64,000 bases of DNA from positions 164,824 to 228,823 of the forward strand of contig JBDZVM010000002.1 in the NCBI GenBank assembly GCA_040255675.1, written 5' to 3'. A program made the position numbers and the translations under genes. Shown here piece by piece: positions 9,072 through 18,130 of the stretch (positions within the stretch are counted from its first letter, which is position 1; each line of letters opens with the position of its first letter). Below the pieces are notes generated by a model that did not search any database, had not been told where the DNA came from, and worked only from the letters and a program-made list of their open reading frames with translations. Source of the DNA: JBDZVM01 sp040255675. GTDB lineage: Bacteria; Actinomycetota; Actinomycetes; Acidothermales; Acidothermaceae.

Positions 9072-9506
9072 CTAGCGACGCAGCAGCCGCGAAAGCACCA
9101 AAACGCTTTTCGTGCGGACGACGAATTTCTCCGCGCCGATGCGCTCGAGCACCTCTTCGAAATGCCGCATATCGGCGGCCACCACGTGGATCAGCGCGTC
9201 GGCGTCGCCTGAAATCGTGCACGCGTCGACAACCTCAGGGTGGCGAGAGACCGCTTCCGCGATAACAGCCGGCGCGGTGCGGCCTTGGCAGTACAGCTCG
9301 ACGTAGCCCTCCGTCGTCCAGCCGAGCGCCGACGGCTCGACGACGGCGGTGAAGCCGGTGATGACGCCCGCCGCACGCAACTTATCGACCCGGCGCTTGA
9401 CCGCGGGCGCGCTCAAGCCGACCACAGAGCCGATTTCGGCGAAACTAGCCCGGGCGTCGTCGCGCAGTGCCGCCACGATGCGCTGGTCGATGTCGTCGAG
9501 CTCCAT
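9072..9506 (-). CDS. Lrp/AsnC-family transcriptional regulator
   Basis: A 144-residue protein of standard family length. The helix-turn-helix is at residues 7-50 (IDQRIVAALRDDARASF, SAPAVKRRVDKLRAAGVI), and the ligand-binding RAM domain follows (VVDACTISGDADALIHVVAADM). Such proteins sense amino acids. By analogy with other actinobacteria, where a related regulator lies beside ddaH-rocD, it may control amino-acid catabolism through the palindrome upstream of ddaH. It starts 15 bp after the alkA stop, so it is probably also co-transcribed with manC-alkA. Confidence 0.92.
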   Translation of the reverse strand: MELDDIDQRIVAALRDDARASFAEIGSVVGLSAPAVKRRVDKLRAAGVITGFTAVVEPSALGWTTEGYVELYCQGRTAPAVIAEAVSRHPEVVDACTISGDADALIHVVAADMRHFEEVLERIGAEKFVVRTKSVLVLSRLLRR

Positions 9507-9521
9507 GCCAACTCCTCCGGG

Positions 9522-10451
9522 TCAGCAACGACGGTAGTCGCGCACCGCCATGCGGGGACCGTAGCGAGGCGCGGTCACTCCCGTCGCCTCGACAAGCCGG
9601 ACGACGCGCTGCCGGTGCCCGCGGTACGGCTCGAGCAGCGCCAGCATGCCGTCGTCGTCGGTGCGCGGCTGACCGGCGAGCAGGTACCCGACCGTGTTCG
9701 GGATGTGGTAATCGCCGACCGACACCAGATCGGGAGCGCCCTGACTGCGCTGCAGCGTTTCCGCGACGGTCCACACGCCCACACCGGGAAACGATCGCAG
9801 CCGGCGCGCAGCGTCGTCAACGTCGAGCGAACCGAATGCGTCGATGCGGTGCGCGACGTGGGCAGCCGCGATGAGAGCGCGCCGTCGTCGTCCGTCGAGA
9901 CCTACCTGGTGCCACTGCCAGTCGGTGATCTGGCACAACGTCGAGGCGGCCGGAAACACCTTCAAATCAAGGGGATTCGGCCCTGGCGCCGGTTCGCCGA
10001 AGCGTCGCACGAGTTGCCGCCAGCTGCGCCGCGCCTCGACTCCGGTGACGAGTTGCTCGATGATTGCCGGTGCCATCGCTTCGAACACCAGGCCGCTGCG
10101 GCTCAACCGCAATCCCGGCAGGCGGCGCCGAGTTTCGTTCAATACGGCGTGGTCGAGACGCAGGTCGCTCCAGTCGTCGTCGGCGCCCAGCAAAGCGGGC
10201 ACCGCGTCGAGCGACCATGCCGCGCCGGGGCCCCACGCCGAAACAGCGACGTCGCCGCCGTCCGGAGCGAGCCGCATCGTGACGGGTCCGTCTGGCGTGC
10301 GCCAGGTGCGCCAATGCGCGCCGTCCCCGTCGACGCGGTGGCACGGGTCGTACGGCCCGCGCTGGTGCGGCAGGAGCGTCGCGTGCAGGTCGAGCGCGAC
10401 GGCGGGTCGATAACGGCGAGACCGGACGGCGGACGGCGCGGCAATACTCAC
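9522..10451 (-). CDS. DNA-3-methyladenine glycosylase II family protein (AlkA-like)
   Basis: A 309-residue base-excision repair glycosylase that removes alkylated purines. The helix-hairpin-helix LRSFPGVGVWTVAETLQ and the following SVGDYHIPN, carrying the catalytic Asp, are clear; IIEQLVTG and LRLSRSGLVFEAM precede them. The GTG at 10451 overlaps the manC stop in GTGA, implying translational coupling; the longer frame to 10580 lies inside manC. The same order (manC, alkA, lrp near whiB and cofD) is a known actinobacterial neighbourhood. Confidence 0.85.
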   Translation of the reverse strand: MSIAAPSAVRSRRYRPAVALDLHATLLPHQRGPYDPCHRVDGDGAHWRTWRTPDGPVTMRLAPDGGDVAVSAWGPGAAWSLDAVPALLGADDDWSDLRLDHAVLNETRRRLPGLRLSRSGLVFEAMAPAIIEQLVTGVEARRSWRQLVRRFGEPAPGPNPLDLKVFPAASTLCQITDWQWHQVGLDGRRRRALIAAAHVAHRIDAFGSLDVDDAARRLRSFPGVGVWTVAETLQRSQGAPDLVSVGDYHIPNTVGYLLAGQPRTDDDGMLALLEPYRGHRQRVVRLVEATGVTAPRYGPRMAVRDYRRC

Positions 10452-11506
10452 TCGTCGCTCGAAAATCTGACCGAGACGGGTGGCAACGTCACACCGGGCC
10501 AAATTCGCATACCCGCCAGCAATTCGTTGCGTTCGCCGATCTGGGCGCCGTCGCCGATCACGACGTCGTCGAGTACGCAACCCGCGCCGATGTGGGCGCC
10601 GCGCCCGATAATGCTCGCCCGCACGAGAGCGCCTTCTTCGATGACCGCGTCGTCGAAAACGACGGCGCCGTCGACGACGGCGCCGTCACCGACCACTGCC
10701 GACGCCCCTACACAGCTACCACCAAGAACCTGAGCTGACGAAGAAACCTTTGCGCCGTCCAGAATTAATGCCTCACCCGTGGGCCCGGGTAGTGCGGGCG
10801 AGGGCACGATGCCACGCACCAAATCGCATGACCCTCGCACGAAGGCGGCTGGTGTTCCGAGGTCGAGCCAGTACGCGTCGTCGACGTAACCCATGACGAC
10901 CGCGCTCGACGACAACAATCGAGGGAACGTCTCGCGCTCGACAGAAACTACGCGTCTGTGAGGGATCGCGTCGATGACGTCGCGGCGGAACACGTAGCAC
11001 CCGGCGTTGATGAGGTTGGTGACCGGGTTCGGGTCTTTTTCGAGAAACGCGGTGACCCGCGACGCGGCGTCGATCGGCACGCAACCGAACCGGCGCGGGT
11101 CGTCGACCTCCGTCAAGTAGATGGTGACCGCCGCCGAATGCCGCTCGTGCATCGCGAGTTGCGCACCAATGTCGTGGCCCGATAGTACGTCACCGTTGAA
11201 AATGAGCACCGGTTCGTCGTGTTTCGCGCGCAACCGGTCGGCGACGTTGCGGATGCCCCCACCCGTGCCGAGCGGCCGCGTCTCGGTGACGTATTCGAGC
11301 TCGAGCCCGAACGCGGAGCCGTCGCCGAAATGCGCTTCGAACGTCTCGGCGCGATACGAGGTCGCGAGCACCACATGGTCGACGCCGGCCTCGCGGGCGC
11401 GCGCGAGCTGATGTTCGAGAAACGGCACACCCGCGGTCGGCAGCATCGGCTTGGGGGCGCTCAGGGTCAACGGCCGCAGCCTGGTGCCCTTACCGCCCAC
11501 CAGCAA
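10448..11506 (-). CDS. manC: Mannose-1-phosphate guanylyltransferase
   Basis: A nucleotidyltransferase of 352 residues or slightly longer, making GDP-mannose from mannose-1-phosphate and GTP. The signature LVGGKGTRLRPLTLSAPKP is at the N-terminus, and FNGDVLSG holds the metal-binding Asp. The last ~100 residues form a left-handed beta-helix of hexapeptide repeats (VVGDGAVVDGAVVFDDAVIEEGALV in overlapping units). It closely matches mycobacterial Rv3264c. The only standard start in frame is the TTG at 11506, which would remove conserved residues. GGAGGG lies eight bases before an ATC at 11518 that restores the family N-terminus, so a non-standard ATC start is possible. It feeds GDP-mannose to gmd and fcl. 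Confidence 0.9.
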   Translation of the reverse strand: MLVGGKGTRLRPLTLSAPKPMLPTAGVPFLEHQLARAREAGVDHVVLATSYRAETFEAHFGDGSAFGLELEYVTETRPLGTGGGIRNVADRLRAKHDEPVLIFNGDVLSGHDIGAQLAMHERHSAAVTIYLTEVDDPRRFGCVPIDAASRVTAFLEKDPNPVTNLINAGCYVFRRDVIDAIPHRRVVSVERETFPRLLSSSAVVMGYVDDAYWLDLGTPAAFVRGSCDLVRGIVPSPALPGPTGEALILDGAKVSSSAQVLGGSCVGASAVVGDGAVVDGAVVFDDAVIEEGALVRASIIGRGAHIGAGCVLDDVVIGDGAQIGERNELLAGMRIWPGVTLPPVSVRFSSDE

Positions 11507-11548
11507 GATCGCGTCGATGTCGCCGCCCTCCAGGTGGGTGCCAACCGC

Positions 11549-12484
11549 TCACAACGTGCGCAGGTACCAGCCGTACGTGTCGCGGATTCCGTCTTCAAGC
11601 CCGATTTCGGGGTGGAAACCTAACGCATTGACGCGCCGGACGTCGAGCAGCTTGCGCGGTGTGCCGTCGGGCTTGCTCGCATCGAACTCGATCGCGCCGG
11701 CATAGCCGACCACCTTCGCGACGAGGTCGGCCAGCTCGGCGATCGTGACGTCTTCACCGGTGCCGACGTTGATCGGTGCCGGGTCGTCGTACCGCTCGAG
11801 CAGCAGTTCACACGCCCGCGCGAGATCGTCGACGTGCAAGAACTCGCGTCGGGGCGTGCCCGTACCCCACAACGTGACGGCCGGCGCGCCGGCTTCTTTC
11901 GCCTCGTGGAACCGGCGGATCAGCGCCGGCAGCACGTGCGAGGTCTGGAGGTCGAAGTTGTCGCCGGGGCCGTACAGGTTGGTCGGCATCGCCGAGATCC
12001 ACGCCAGACCGTGCTGGCGGCGCATGGCCTGCACGTGCAACACCCCCGCGATCTTGGCGATCGCGTACGCGTCGTTGGTCGGCTCGAGCGGCCCGGTGAG
12101 CAGCGAGTCTTCGCTGATCGGCTGCGGCGCCAGCTTGGGATAGATGCAACTCGACCCCAAGAACAGCAGCCGCTCGACACCGGCGTGCAGCGCCGCGTCG
12201 AAGATGTTGACCTGAATGCGCAGGTTGTCAGAGAGGAAGTCGGCCGGAGAGGTGGCGTTGGCCATGATCCCGCCGACCTTCGCCGCCGCGTCGACCACGT
12301 AGCGCGGCCTGGCATCGGCGAAGAACGCGAAGGTCGCGTCGCGGTCGCGCAGGTCGAGCTCCCCCGACGTCCGGCCGATCAATCGTTCGAAACCGGACGA
12401 CGCGAGCCGCCGCCACACCGCCGAGCCGACGAGCCCCCGATGACCGGCGATGTAGGTGGGAGCCGCCTTGTCCAAAGAGACCAC
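11549..12484 (-). CDS. fcl: GDP-L-fucose synthase
   Basis: A 311-residue extended SDR that epimerises and reduces GDP-4-keto-6-deoxymannose to GDP-L-fucose. Motifs: AGHRGLVGSAVWRRL for NADPH, LGSSCIYPKLAPQPI with the catalytic Ser and Cys, YAIAKIAG as the YxxxK pair, and MPTNLYGPGDNFD. The GTG at 12484 is six bases after a TAGCCT -10, so the mRNA is probably leaderless. It is divergent from gmd, which makes its substrate, with only 22 bp between start codons. manC follows downstream on the same strand. Confidence 0.93.
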   Translation of the reverse strand: MVSLDKAAPTYIAGHRGLVGSAVWRRLASSGFERLIGRTSGELDLRDRDATFAFFADARPRYVVDAAAKVGGIMANATSPADFLSDNLRIQVNIFDAALHAGVERLLFLGSSCIYPKLAPQPISEDSLLTGPLEPTNDAYAIAKIAGVLHVQAMRRQHGLAWISAMPTNLYGPGDNFDLQTSHVLPALIRRFHEAKEAGAPAVTLWGTGTPRREFLHVDDLARACELLLERYDDPAPINVGTGEDVTIAELADLVAKVVGYAGAIEFDASKPDGTPRKLLDVRRVNALGFHPEIGLEDGIRDTYGWYLRTL

Positions 12485-12489
12485 GATCT

Positions 12490-12501
12490 AAGGCTAGCCT
12501 T
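12490..12501. promoter_or_regulatory. Shared palindromic -10 of the divergent fcl and gmd genes
   Basis: AAGGCTAGCCTT is a perfect 12-bp palindrome that presents TAGCCT as a -10 hexamer on both strands. The plus-strand hexamer ends at 12500, six bases before the gmd GTG at 12507. The minus-strand hexamer ends at 12491, six bases before the fcl GTG at 12484. The two start codons are exactly equidistant (11.5 bp) from the palindrome centre. This predicts one bidirectional promoter making two leaderless transcripts. Confidence 0.6.
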
Positions 12502-12506
12502 TGAGC

Positions 12507-13553
12507 GTGACCGACTCTTCGACGCGCGCGCCCGACGCCCGCAAGGTGGCCCTGGTCACCGGGATCACCGGCCAAGACGGCTCGTACCTGGCCGAGCTGC
12601 TGCTCGCCAAGGACTACGAGGTGCACGGCTTGATCCGCAGGGCCTCGACCTTCAACACCGAGCGCATCGACGCGATCTACCAAGATCCGCACGAGGCTGA
12701 CGTGCGGCTTCGGCTGCACTACGGCGATCTGCACGACGGCGTCGGGCTGGTCAACCTGCTACGCGAGATCGCTCCCGACGAGGTCTATCACCTAGGGGCG
12801 CAAAGCCACGTCAAGGTGAGTTTCGAGATGCCCGACTACACCGGCGACGTCACCGGCCTCGGCACGATCAGGCTGCTCGACGCGATCCGCGCATCAGGAA
12901 TTTCGGCGCGTTTTTACCAAGCGTCGAGCTCTGAAATGTTCGGCTCCGCTCCCCCGCCGCAAAACGAATCGACCCCATTTCACCCGCGCTCACCGTACGG
13001 TGCCGCGAAGGTCTACGCATACTGGACGACGGTGAATTACCGCGAGGCGTATGGCATGTTCGCGGTCAATGGCATTTTATTCAACCATGAGAGTCCGCGA
13101 CGCGGTGAGACCTTCGTGACTCGCAAAGTAACCCGTGCCGTTGCCCGAATTCAGGCTGGCCTGCAAGACAAGTTGTATCTCGGCAATCTCGATGCCCGCC
13201 GCGACTGGGGTTACGCTCCCGAATACGTCGAGGCCATGTGGCGCATGCTGCAATGCGATGAACCCGATGATTTCGTGATCGCGACCGGCCAGTCGTATTC
13301 GATTCGCGAGTTCGTCGAGTTCGCTTTTTCGCACGCCGGCCTCGACTGGCAGAAGTACGTCGACGTCGACGACCGCTACAAGCGACCGGCCGAGGTCGAC
13401 TACTTGCTCGGCGACGCGTCGAAGGCCAAGGCGACTTTCGGCTGGGAGGCCAGCGTTCGCACGCCTGAACTGGCGCGCGTCATGGTCGATGCCGACATCG
13501 CCATGCTCGCCGACCAGCTCGCCGGCCGGGCTGTTCGCATCGACCGCGGCTGA
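12507..13553 (+). CDS. gmd: GDP-mannose 4,6-dehydratase
   Basis: A 348-residue extended SDR that converts GDP-mannose to GDP-4-keto-6-deoxymannose. Motifs: [18 protein letters not shown] (NADP binding), [25 protein letters not shown] with the catalytic Ser/Glu, and [12 protein letters not shown] as the YxxxK pair. Start chosen at the GTG 12507 because of the TAGCCT six bases upstream; a TTG at 12501 would add only two residues. First gene of a rightward set that continues with three GT4 glycosyltransferases, so the GDP-deoxysugar is probably used at once for a polysaccharide or glycolipid. Confidence 0.95.
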   Translation: MTDSSTRAPDARKVALVTGITGQDGSYLAELLLAKDYEVHGLIRRASTFNTERIDAIYQDPHEADVRLRLHYGDLHDGVGLVNLLREIAPDEVYHLGAQSHVKVSFEMPDYTGDVTGLGTIRLLDAIRASGISARFYQASSSEMFGSAPPPQNESTPFHPRSPYGAAKVYAYWTTVNYREAYGMFAVNGILFNHESPRRGETFVTRKVTRAVARIQAGLQDKLYLGNLDARRDWGYAPEYVEAMWRMLQCDEPDDFVIATGQSYSIREFVEFAFSHAGLDWQKYVDVDDRYKRPAEVDYLLGDASKAKATFGWEASVRTPELARVMVDADIAMLADQLAGRAVRIDRG

Positions 13554-13560
13554 CCTCGGT

Positions 13561-14649
13561 ATGCCGAAGATTCGAGCAGCGGTCACGCTCGAGCAATGCT
13601 GGCACCGAGTGCCCGGTGGCACCGCGTCGTCCGCGCTCGAAACCGTGACGGCGCTGCGGCGACGCGACGACGTGACCGTGCTCGGGGTTGCCGCGCGCCA
13701 CGCGACTTTGCCGCCGGCGCCATGGCGCCCGCCAGTGCTGATGCACCAACTTCCGTTACCGCGCCTCGCGTTGTACGAAAGCTGGCACGCGCTTCGCTGG
13801 CCACGGGTGCAGCGGGCGACCGGGCCGATCGACGTCATCCACGCGACCACGTTCGCGATTCCGCCGAAGAGCGCGCCGCTCGTCGTCACCGTGCATGATC
13901 TCGCTTTTCTCGACGACCCTTCGCATTTCACGAAGCACGGCTTGCGGTTCTTCAACCGCGGCCTGGCATTGGCTCGTCGCGATGCCGATGTCGTGCTGGT
14001 GCCTTCGCGCGCGACGCTCGACGCGTGCGTCGACGCCGGCTTCGAACCGTCGCGTCTTCGGCTCGTGCCGCACGGCGTCGCCGTTCCCCCCGTCAGTTCG
14101 CGGCGGGTGAAGGAATTCGCGAAGTCGCACGGGCTTCCGGAGCGTTACGTCATGTGGTGCGGAACACTGGAACCGCGCAAGAACGTTCCTGTCCTGTTGA
14201 AGGCGTTTGACGTCGCCCGCCGACGCGACCCTGACCTGTCGCTCGTGCTCGTCGGCCCGCCGGGCTGGGGCGACGTCGAGGTGCCGTCGACTCCCGGCAT
14301 CCGGTTACTCGGCTTCCTTTCCGGCGACGACTTGCACGCCGCGTATGCGGGCGCGCGAGCCTTTTGCTATCCGAGTTTGCGCGAAGGCTTCGGGTTGCCC
14401 GCGTTGGAAGCGATGGCGCACGGCATTCCGGTCGTAACATCGGCCGCCACGTCGATGGCGGAATTCGTCGAAGGGGCAGGCATTCTCGTCGAGCCATCCG
14501 ATGTCGACGGTCTAGCCGAGGCTATGCTGCTCGCTGCCGGTGAGCGGCACGACGAACTGGCGGCTTTGGCATCAGCGCGGGCTGCCGAGTACTCGTGGGA
14601 TGCCGCCGCCGAACTTACCGTCGCCGCGTACCGCGAGGCAACGTCGTGA
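13561..14649 (+). CDS. Glycosyltransferase family 4 (first of three)
   Basis: A 362-residue GT-B fold glycosyltransferase. The N-terminal acceptor domain begins IRAAVTLEQCWHRVPGGTA; the donor domain shows YVMWCGTLEPRKNVPVLLKAF, LVLVGPPGWGD, and CYPSLREGFGLPALEAMA with the nucleotide-sugar-binding Glu residues. It starts 7 bp after gmd, so GDP-fucose, GDP-mannose or a relative is a likely donor. Its stop overlaps the next gene in GTGA. Confidence 0.9.
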   Translation: MPKIRAAVTLEQCWHRVPGGTASSALETVTALRRRDDVTVLGVAARHATLPPAPWRPPVLMHQLPLPRLALYESWHALRWPRVQRATGPIDVIHATTFAIPPKSAPLVVTVHDLAFLDDPSHFTKHGLRFFNRGLALARRDADVVLVPSRATLDACVDAGFEPSRLRLVPHGVAVPPVSSRRVKEFAKSHGLPERYVMWCGTLEPRKNVPVLLKAFDVARRRDPDLSLVLVGPPGWGDVEVPSTPGIRLLGFLSGDDLHAAYAGARAFCYPSLREGFGLPALEAMAHGIPVVTSAATSMAEFVEGAGILVEPSDVDGLAEAMLLAAGERHDELAALASARAAEYSWDAAAELTVAAYREATS

Positions 14650-15785
14650 AGGTAGCGGTCAACCTGCTCTGGCTGGTGCCTGGCGTCGTCGGAGGCAGCG
14701 AAAGCTACGCCACCGGGTTGCTGACGGCGTTGACACAACGCGCCGACGTCGAAGTGACGGCGTTCGCGTTGCGGGCGTTCGTCTCGCGGCATCGCGAACT
14801 CGCGGCAGCAATGAACACCGTGGTAGCACCGTTGCCCGAAGGCCGCCATGTCGTGCGGCGCGTCGTCGCCGAGAACAGCTGGCTGCCGGGCCAGCTTCGT
14901 AAGAACGGCTTCGACATCGTGCACCACCTCGGCGGCATCGTGCCTCGTTCGCCGCTGCCGGCGGTGGTTACCCTGCACGACCTGCAATACCTCGCGTATC
15001 CCGAATACTTCAGTGCCACGAAGCGCCATTACCTCAATGCCACACAGGGCCGGTCGCTCGCGCGAGCGCACCGTGTAATGGCAATCAGCGAATTCACCCG
15101 TACACAGGCAATCGAGCAGTTCGGCCTCGACCCGGGGAAGGTCGTCGTCGTCCCGCCCGTCTTGGATTTGCCTCCGCCGCCTGACGACGCCGAGCGGCGC
15201 GCCGTCCGGAAGACTTTCGATCTCGCACGAGATTTCGTGCTATACCCGGCCGCGACGTATCCCCACAAGAATCACTTAACCCTCGTGCGAGCATTCGCGA
15301 AGACATGCGCGGATCGCGACGTCGACCTGGTGCTGACGGGCGCAACCGGGGCCGGCGCGTGGGGCTCCGCGCACTCGACGTCGGCACAGATCAACGCCTT
15401 GTCCGGCAGCCTCGGCGTGGAGACGCGCGTTCGGCAACTCGGGTACGTTTCCCGTCGGCAACTCGGCGCGCTTTATGCTGAAGCGGCTATGGTCGCGTTT
15501 CCGTCCAGATTCGAAGGTTTCGGTTTGCCTGTCGTCGAAGCGATGGCGCTTGGCTGCCCAGTGGTCGCCGCCGAGGCTACCGCGTTACCAGCATTGGTCG
15601 GTGGGGCAGGGCTTCTCGTCGATCCCGACGACGTCGACGGGTGGGCAGCGGCCATGTCAAACGTGCTCGACGACTCAGCGTTGCGACAGCAATTGCGGGC
15701 TTCTGGGGCCGCGCGAGCTGCCGAGCTTGGCAAGATCGACCCGACCGGGCGGCTTGTCGAGGTGTACCGCGAGGCAGCGTCGTGA
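14646..15785 (+). CDS. Glycosyltransferase family 4 (second of three)
   Basis: A 379-residue GT-B enzyme. The N-terminus reads VKVAVNLLWLVPGVVGGSE, then HHLGGIVPRSPLPAVVTLHD. The C-terminal half has LYPAATYPHKNHLTLVRAF, a donor-site VAFPSRFEGFGLPVVEAMA, and GCPVVAAEATALPALVGGA. Start is the GTG overlapping the previous stop (GTGA), implying translational coupling. Envelope or exopolysaccharide synthesis with its neighbours; the sugar is not readable from sequence. Confidence 0.92.
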   Translation: MKVAVNLLWLVPGVVGGSESYATGLLTALTQRADVEVTAFALRAFVSRHRELAAAMNTVVAPLPEGRHVVRRVVAENSWLPGQLRKNGFDIVHHLGGIVPRSPLPAVVTLHDLQYLAYPEYFSATKRHYLNATQGRSLARAHRVMAISEFTRTQAIEQFGLDPGKVVVVPPVLDLPPPPDDAERRAVRKTFDLARDFVLYPAATYPHKNHLTLVRAFAKTCADRDVDLVLTGATGAGAWGSAHSTSAQINALSGSLGVETRVRQLGYVSRRQLGALYAEAAMVAFPSRFEGFGLPVVEAMALGCPVVAAEATALPALVGGAGLLVDPDDVDGWAAAMSNVLDDSALRQQLRASGAARAAELGKIDPTGRLVEVYREAAS

Positions 15786-17038
15786 GGATTCTCGCGGTGC
15801 TGCCGCACTTTTCTCCCGACGTGGCGCCCACTGGCATTATCGGGTCGCGCCTCATTTCCGAATTGGGCAAGCTCGGCCACCACATCGACGTCGTCACATC
15901 GCTGCCGTGGTACGAGCACCACGCGGTCGAGCCGTCATGGCGCGGCCGGGTCGTGCGACGTGAGCAGACGGCCTGGGGCCGCGTCACTCGCGTGCACCCA
16001 TTTCCCACCGGAGACAAGAAAAACATTCCGAAGCGCGCGATCGGCTTCGCCGCCTTTTGCGCTTTGAACGCCGGCATTTCTGCCGTTGGCGGGCGTGTTG
16101 ATATCGCGCTCGCGATGACGCCGCCGTTACCTATGGCGGCAACCGGATGGCTCGCGTCACTCGCGCGTCGCGCACCGCTCGTACTCAACGTGCAAGACAT
16201 TTTTCCCGACGTCGCCGTCGAATTAGGCGTGTTACACGGGCGGCGCGTTATCGCCGCGGCGGCGGCATTGGAGCGGTGGTCGTACGCGCGAAGCGCAGCC
16301 GTTACGGTGCTGTCGAACGACATGCGAGACAACCTCGCGACCAAGATGCGCGAAGCCGCGCGGTTGCACGTCATTCCGAATTTCGTCGATGTAGATGCCA
16401 TCAGGCCGCTGCCGAAAGAAAACGGCTACCGCGCGGAATTCGGGCTCGCCGGAAAGACCGTCGTCATGTACGCGGGCAACGTCGGCATGTCGCAGTCGCT
16501 CGATCTGGTTTTGGCAGCGGCACGCGCGAGTGTCGACCGGCCCGAGCTGGTTTACGTGATCAATGGCGGAGGTTCGACACTGCCAGAATTCCAAAGGGCG
16601 GCTGCCGATCTGCCGAACGTGCGGTTCGTGCCGATGCAGCCACTCGAAAGACTGCCCGAGGTGCTGGCTGCCGCCGACGTCCATGTCGTTCCGTTGAAAC
16701 GTGGACTCTCGCGTTCGAGCGTTCCGTCGAAGACGTATTCGATCCTGGCCGCCGGCCGGCCCTTGCTGGCGAGCGTCGACGAGGGCAGCGAGGTGCAGCG
16801 CGTCGTCGAGGCAGCCGGGGCAGGCGTGGCAGTGCCGCCCGACGACTCCGATGCCTTCGTGCACGCGCTGCTTCGGTTGGTCGACGATGCCGCCGGGCGC
16901 GAAACGATGGAGAAAGCCGCCCGCGCCTACGTCGAGAACACCGCCTCGCCGGCGGCCGTGGCCCGGGCGTATGAGGCGTTGTTCGAGACCCTCATACGCC
17001 CCACTCCGGCCCCCCACTCCCGCCCCCAACTCCCGTGA
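15782..17038 (+). CDS. Glycosyltransferase family 4, WcaI/WbuB-like (third of three)
   Basis: A 418-residue GT-B enzyme. Typical WcaI-type wording: VRILAVLPHFSPDVAPTG, VTSLPWYE, LNVQDIFPDVAVELGVL, YAGNVGMSQSLDLVL and VVPLKRGLSRSSVPSKTYS. It is coupled by GTGA to the preceding gene. The stop TGA lies in the left arm of a 52-bp palindromic element, and the last residues (RPTPAPHSRPQLP) are a low-complexity tail, suggesting the original C-terminus was altered where the element sits. Convergent with the AbiEi-like gene. Confidence 0.9.
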   Translation: MRILAVLPHFSPDVAPTGIIGSRLISELGKLGHHIDVVTSLPWYEHHAVEPSWRGRVVRREQTAWGRVTRVHPFPTGDKKNIPKRAIGFAAFCALNAGISAVGGRVDIALAMTPPLPMAATGWLASLARRAPLVLNVQDIFPDVAVELGVLHGRRVIAAAAALERWSYARSAAVTVLSNDMRDNLATKMREAARLHVIPNFVDVDAIRPLPKENGYRAEFGLAGKTVVMYAGNVGMSQSLDLVLAAARASVDRPELVYVINGGGSTLPEFQRAAADLPNVRFVPMQPLERLPEVLAAADVHVVPLKRGLSRSSVPSKTYSILAAGRPLLASVDEGSEVQRVVEAAGAGVAVPPDDSDAFVHALLRLVDDAAGRETMEKAARAYVENTASPAAVARAYEALFETLIRPTPAPHSRPQLP

Positions 17039-17086
17039 TCACGAAAACTTTTCTGCACCTATGGGGGTAAGAGTTTTCGCGATCAC
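17035..17086 (-). repeat. 52-bp palindromic element, copy 1
   Basis: Arms GTGATCACGAAAACT and AGTTTTCGCGATCAC pair over 15 bp with one mismatch around a conserved loop that reads CCCCCATAGGTGC on the minus strand. It sits exactly between two convergent genes and contains both stop codons: the GT4 gene ends in its left arm, and the AbiEi-like gene reads across it and ends VIAKTLTPIGAEKFS. Its polarity relative to the minus-strand gene is the same as in all other copies. It may act as a bidirectional transcription end. Confidence 0.85.
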
Positions 17087-18046
17087 GCCAAGAGGCGTGC
17101 ATTTGGGGCAGGGCCGCAAGGCGCCTTTCCAGCCACGAGTCGTCAGCACCGCCGCGACCTCGGATGCGGCCTCGCACGGCGCGAACGCTGTCTCGTGCCA
17201 GCCGAAGCGAACGGTAACCTTGCCACGAGCGGCGGCGGCACGGTCGCGTGATCGATCGTTGGCCGACTGCTCAGCACCGTGATACGCCGCGCCGTCCAGT
17301 TCGACAAGCACGCCGTATTCGTCGTAGTCGACATCGACGAACTCTTGCTTCCCGTTCCGCCGGCGAGCGGCCTGACGCTTTCCGCTCGGCAGCCCGTGCG
17401 CGCGTTCGACATCGCGCCGATAACGCCATTCGAGAACCGAATGCACGCCATCGGCGATCGCCAGGAGCGTCTCTTCGATCAATGCGCGGTGCGGGATTTT
17501 CTTCCGTAAAGCGAGTGCTTCCGATATTCGCGCGGGCGTCGTGCGGCGGCGCTGGCAGGCGTTCGTGAGCACCGCGACGACTTCATCGGGTCGTGTCGCG
17601 ACCGAAACCAGGTCGAGCACGGTTTCTTCGACGCTGGTGCGAGTTGGGCACGCCGACAGCGCTTGCTGGGTAGCACGACCGTTCATATGGACCACGATGC
17701 CGGCCTGCCTCCTGACCCGCCGGCTCGAAGGAACAGTCACATGCACGTCGTCAGGCGCCCGGTCTGTCAGACCATGGAGGAAAGCGGCCGTCTCGTAACT
17801 CACCATCGCGTTGTCGCCGGCGTAAAGAACCGCGGACCAAACCGTCGTCATATACGTGATTTCCCCGTTGTGCGCGACATACGTACCGGGGAAGCCTCGT
17901 TGCCAAAGCCCCGAGCGCAGCTTCGACTGGATAACAGCGTCGTCGATACCGATCGCACGCAACTGGGCGCGCGCAACGACGCCCGCTTGACTGTCGAGCA
18001 AGTCGGCTAGACGGCGTCCGGTTTGCGGGCTCAATCTTCGCGGCAC
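17039..18046 (-). CDS. AbiEi-type antitoxin domain plus DUF559/VSR-like endonuclease-fold protein
   Basis: A ~335-residue protein common as an orphan in actinobacteria. The N-terminal winged helix (LADLLDSQAGVVARAQLRAIG, LWQRGFPGTYVAHNG) resembles type IV AbiEi antitoxins; the middle has SYETAAFLHGL and SVEETVLDLVS. The C-terminal ~100 residues resemble a DUF559 restriction-like fold (VDVDYDEYGVLVELDGAAYH, then DRAAAARGKVTVRFGW). No toxin gene adjoins it. Copies 1 and 2 of the 52-bp element bracket it, and its last 15 residues are encoded by copy 1. The frame is open to a GTG at 18154 inside copy 2; the GTG at 18046 lies nearest the conserved domain. Biochemical role unknown. Confidence 0.75.
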   Translation of the reverse strand: MPRRLSPQTGRRLADLLDSQAGVVARAQLRAIGIDDAVIQSKLRSGLWQRGFPGTYVAHNGEITYMTTVWSAVLYAGDNAMVSYETAAFLHGLTDRAPDDVHVTVPSSRRVRRQAGIVVHMNGRATQQALSACPTRTSVEETVLDLVSVATRPDEVVAVLTNACQRRRTTPARISEALALRKKIPHRALIEETLLAIADGVHSVLEWRYRRDVERAHGLPSGKRQAARRRNGKQEFVDVDYDEYGVLVELDGAAYHGAEQSANDRSRDRAAAARGKVTVRFGWHETAFAPCEAASEVAAVLTTRGWKGALRPCPKCTPLGVIAKTLTPIGAEKFS

Positions 18047-18130
18047 ACGTCGATCATCGACTACCGCGCGGTCGTGCGTAGTACCGAGCGGGCCGACTGT
18101 GGATCGAGCGCCAGCACCCTGTGCATCCTC

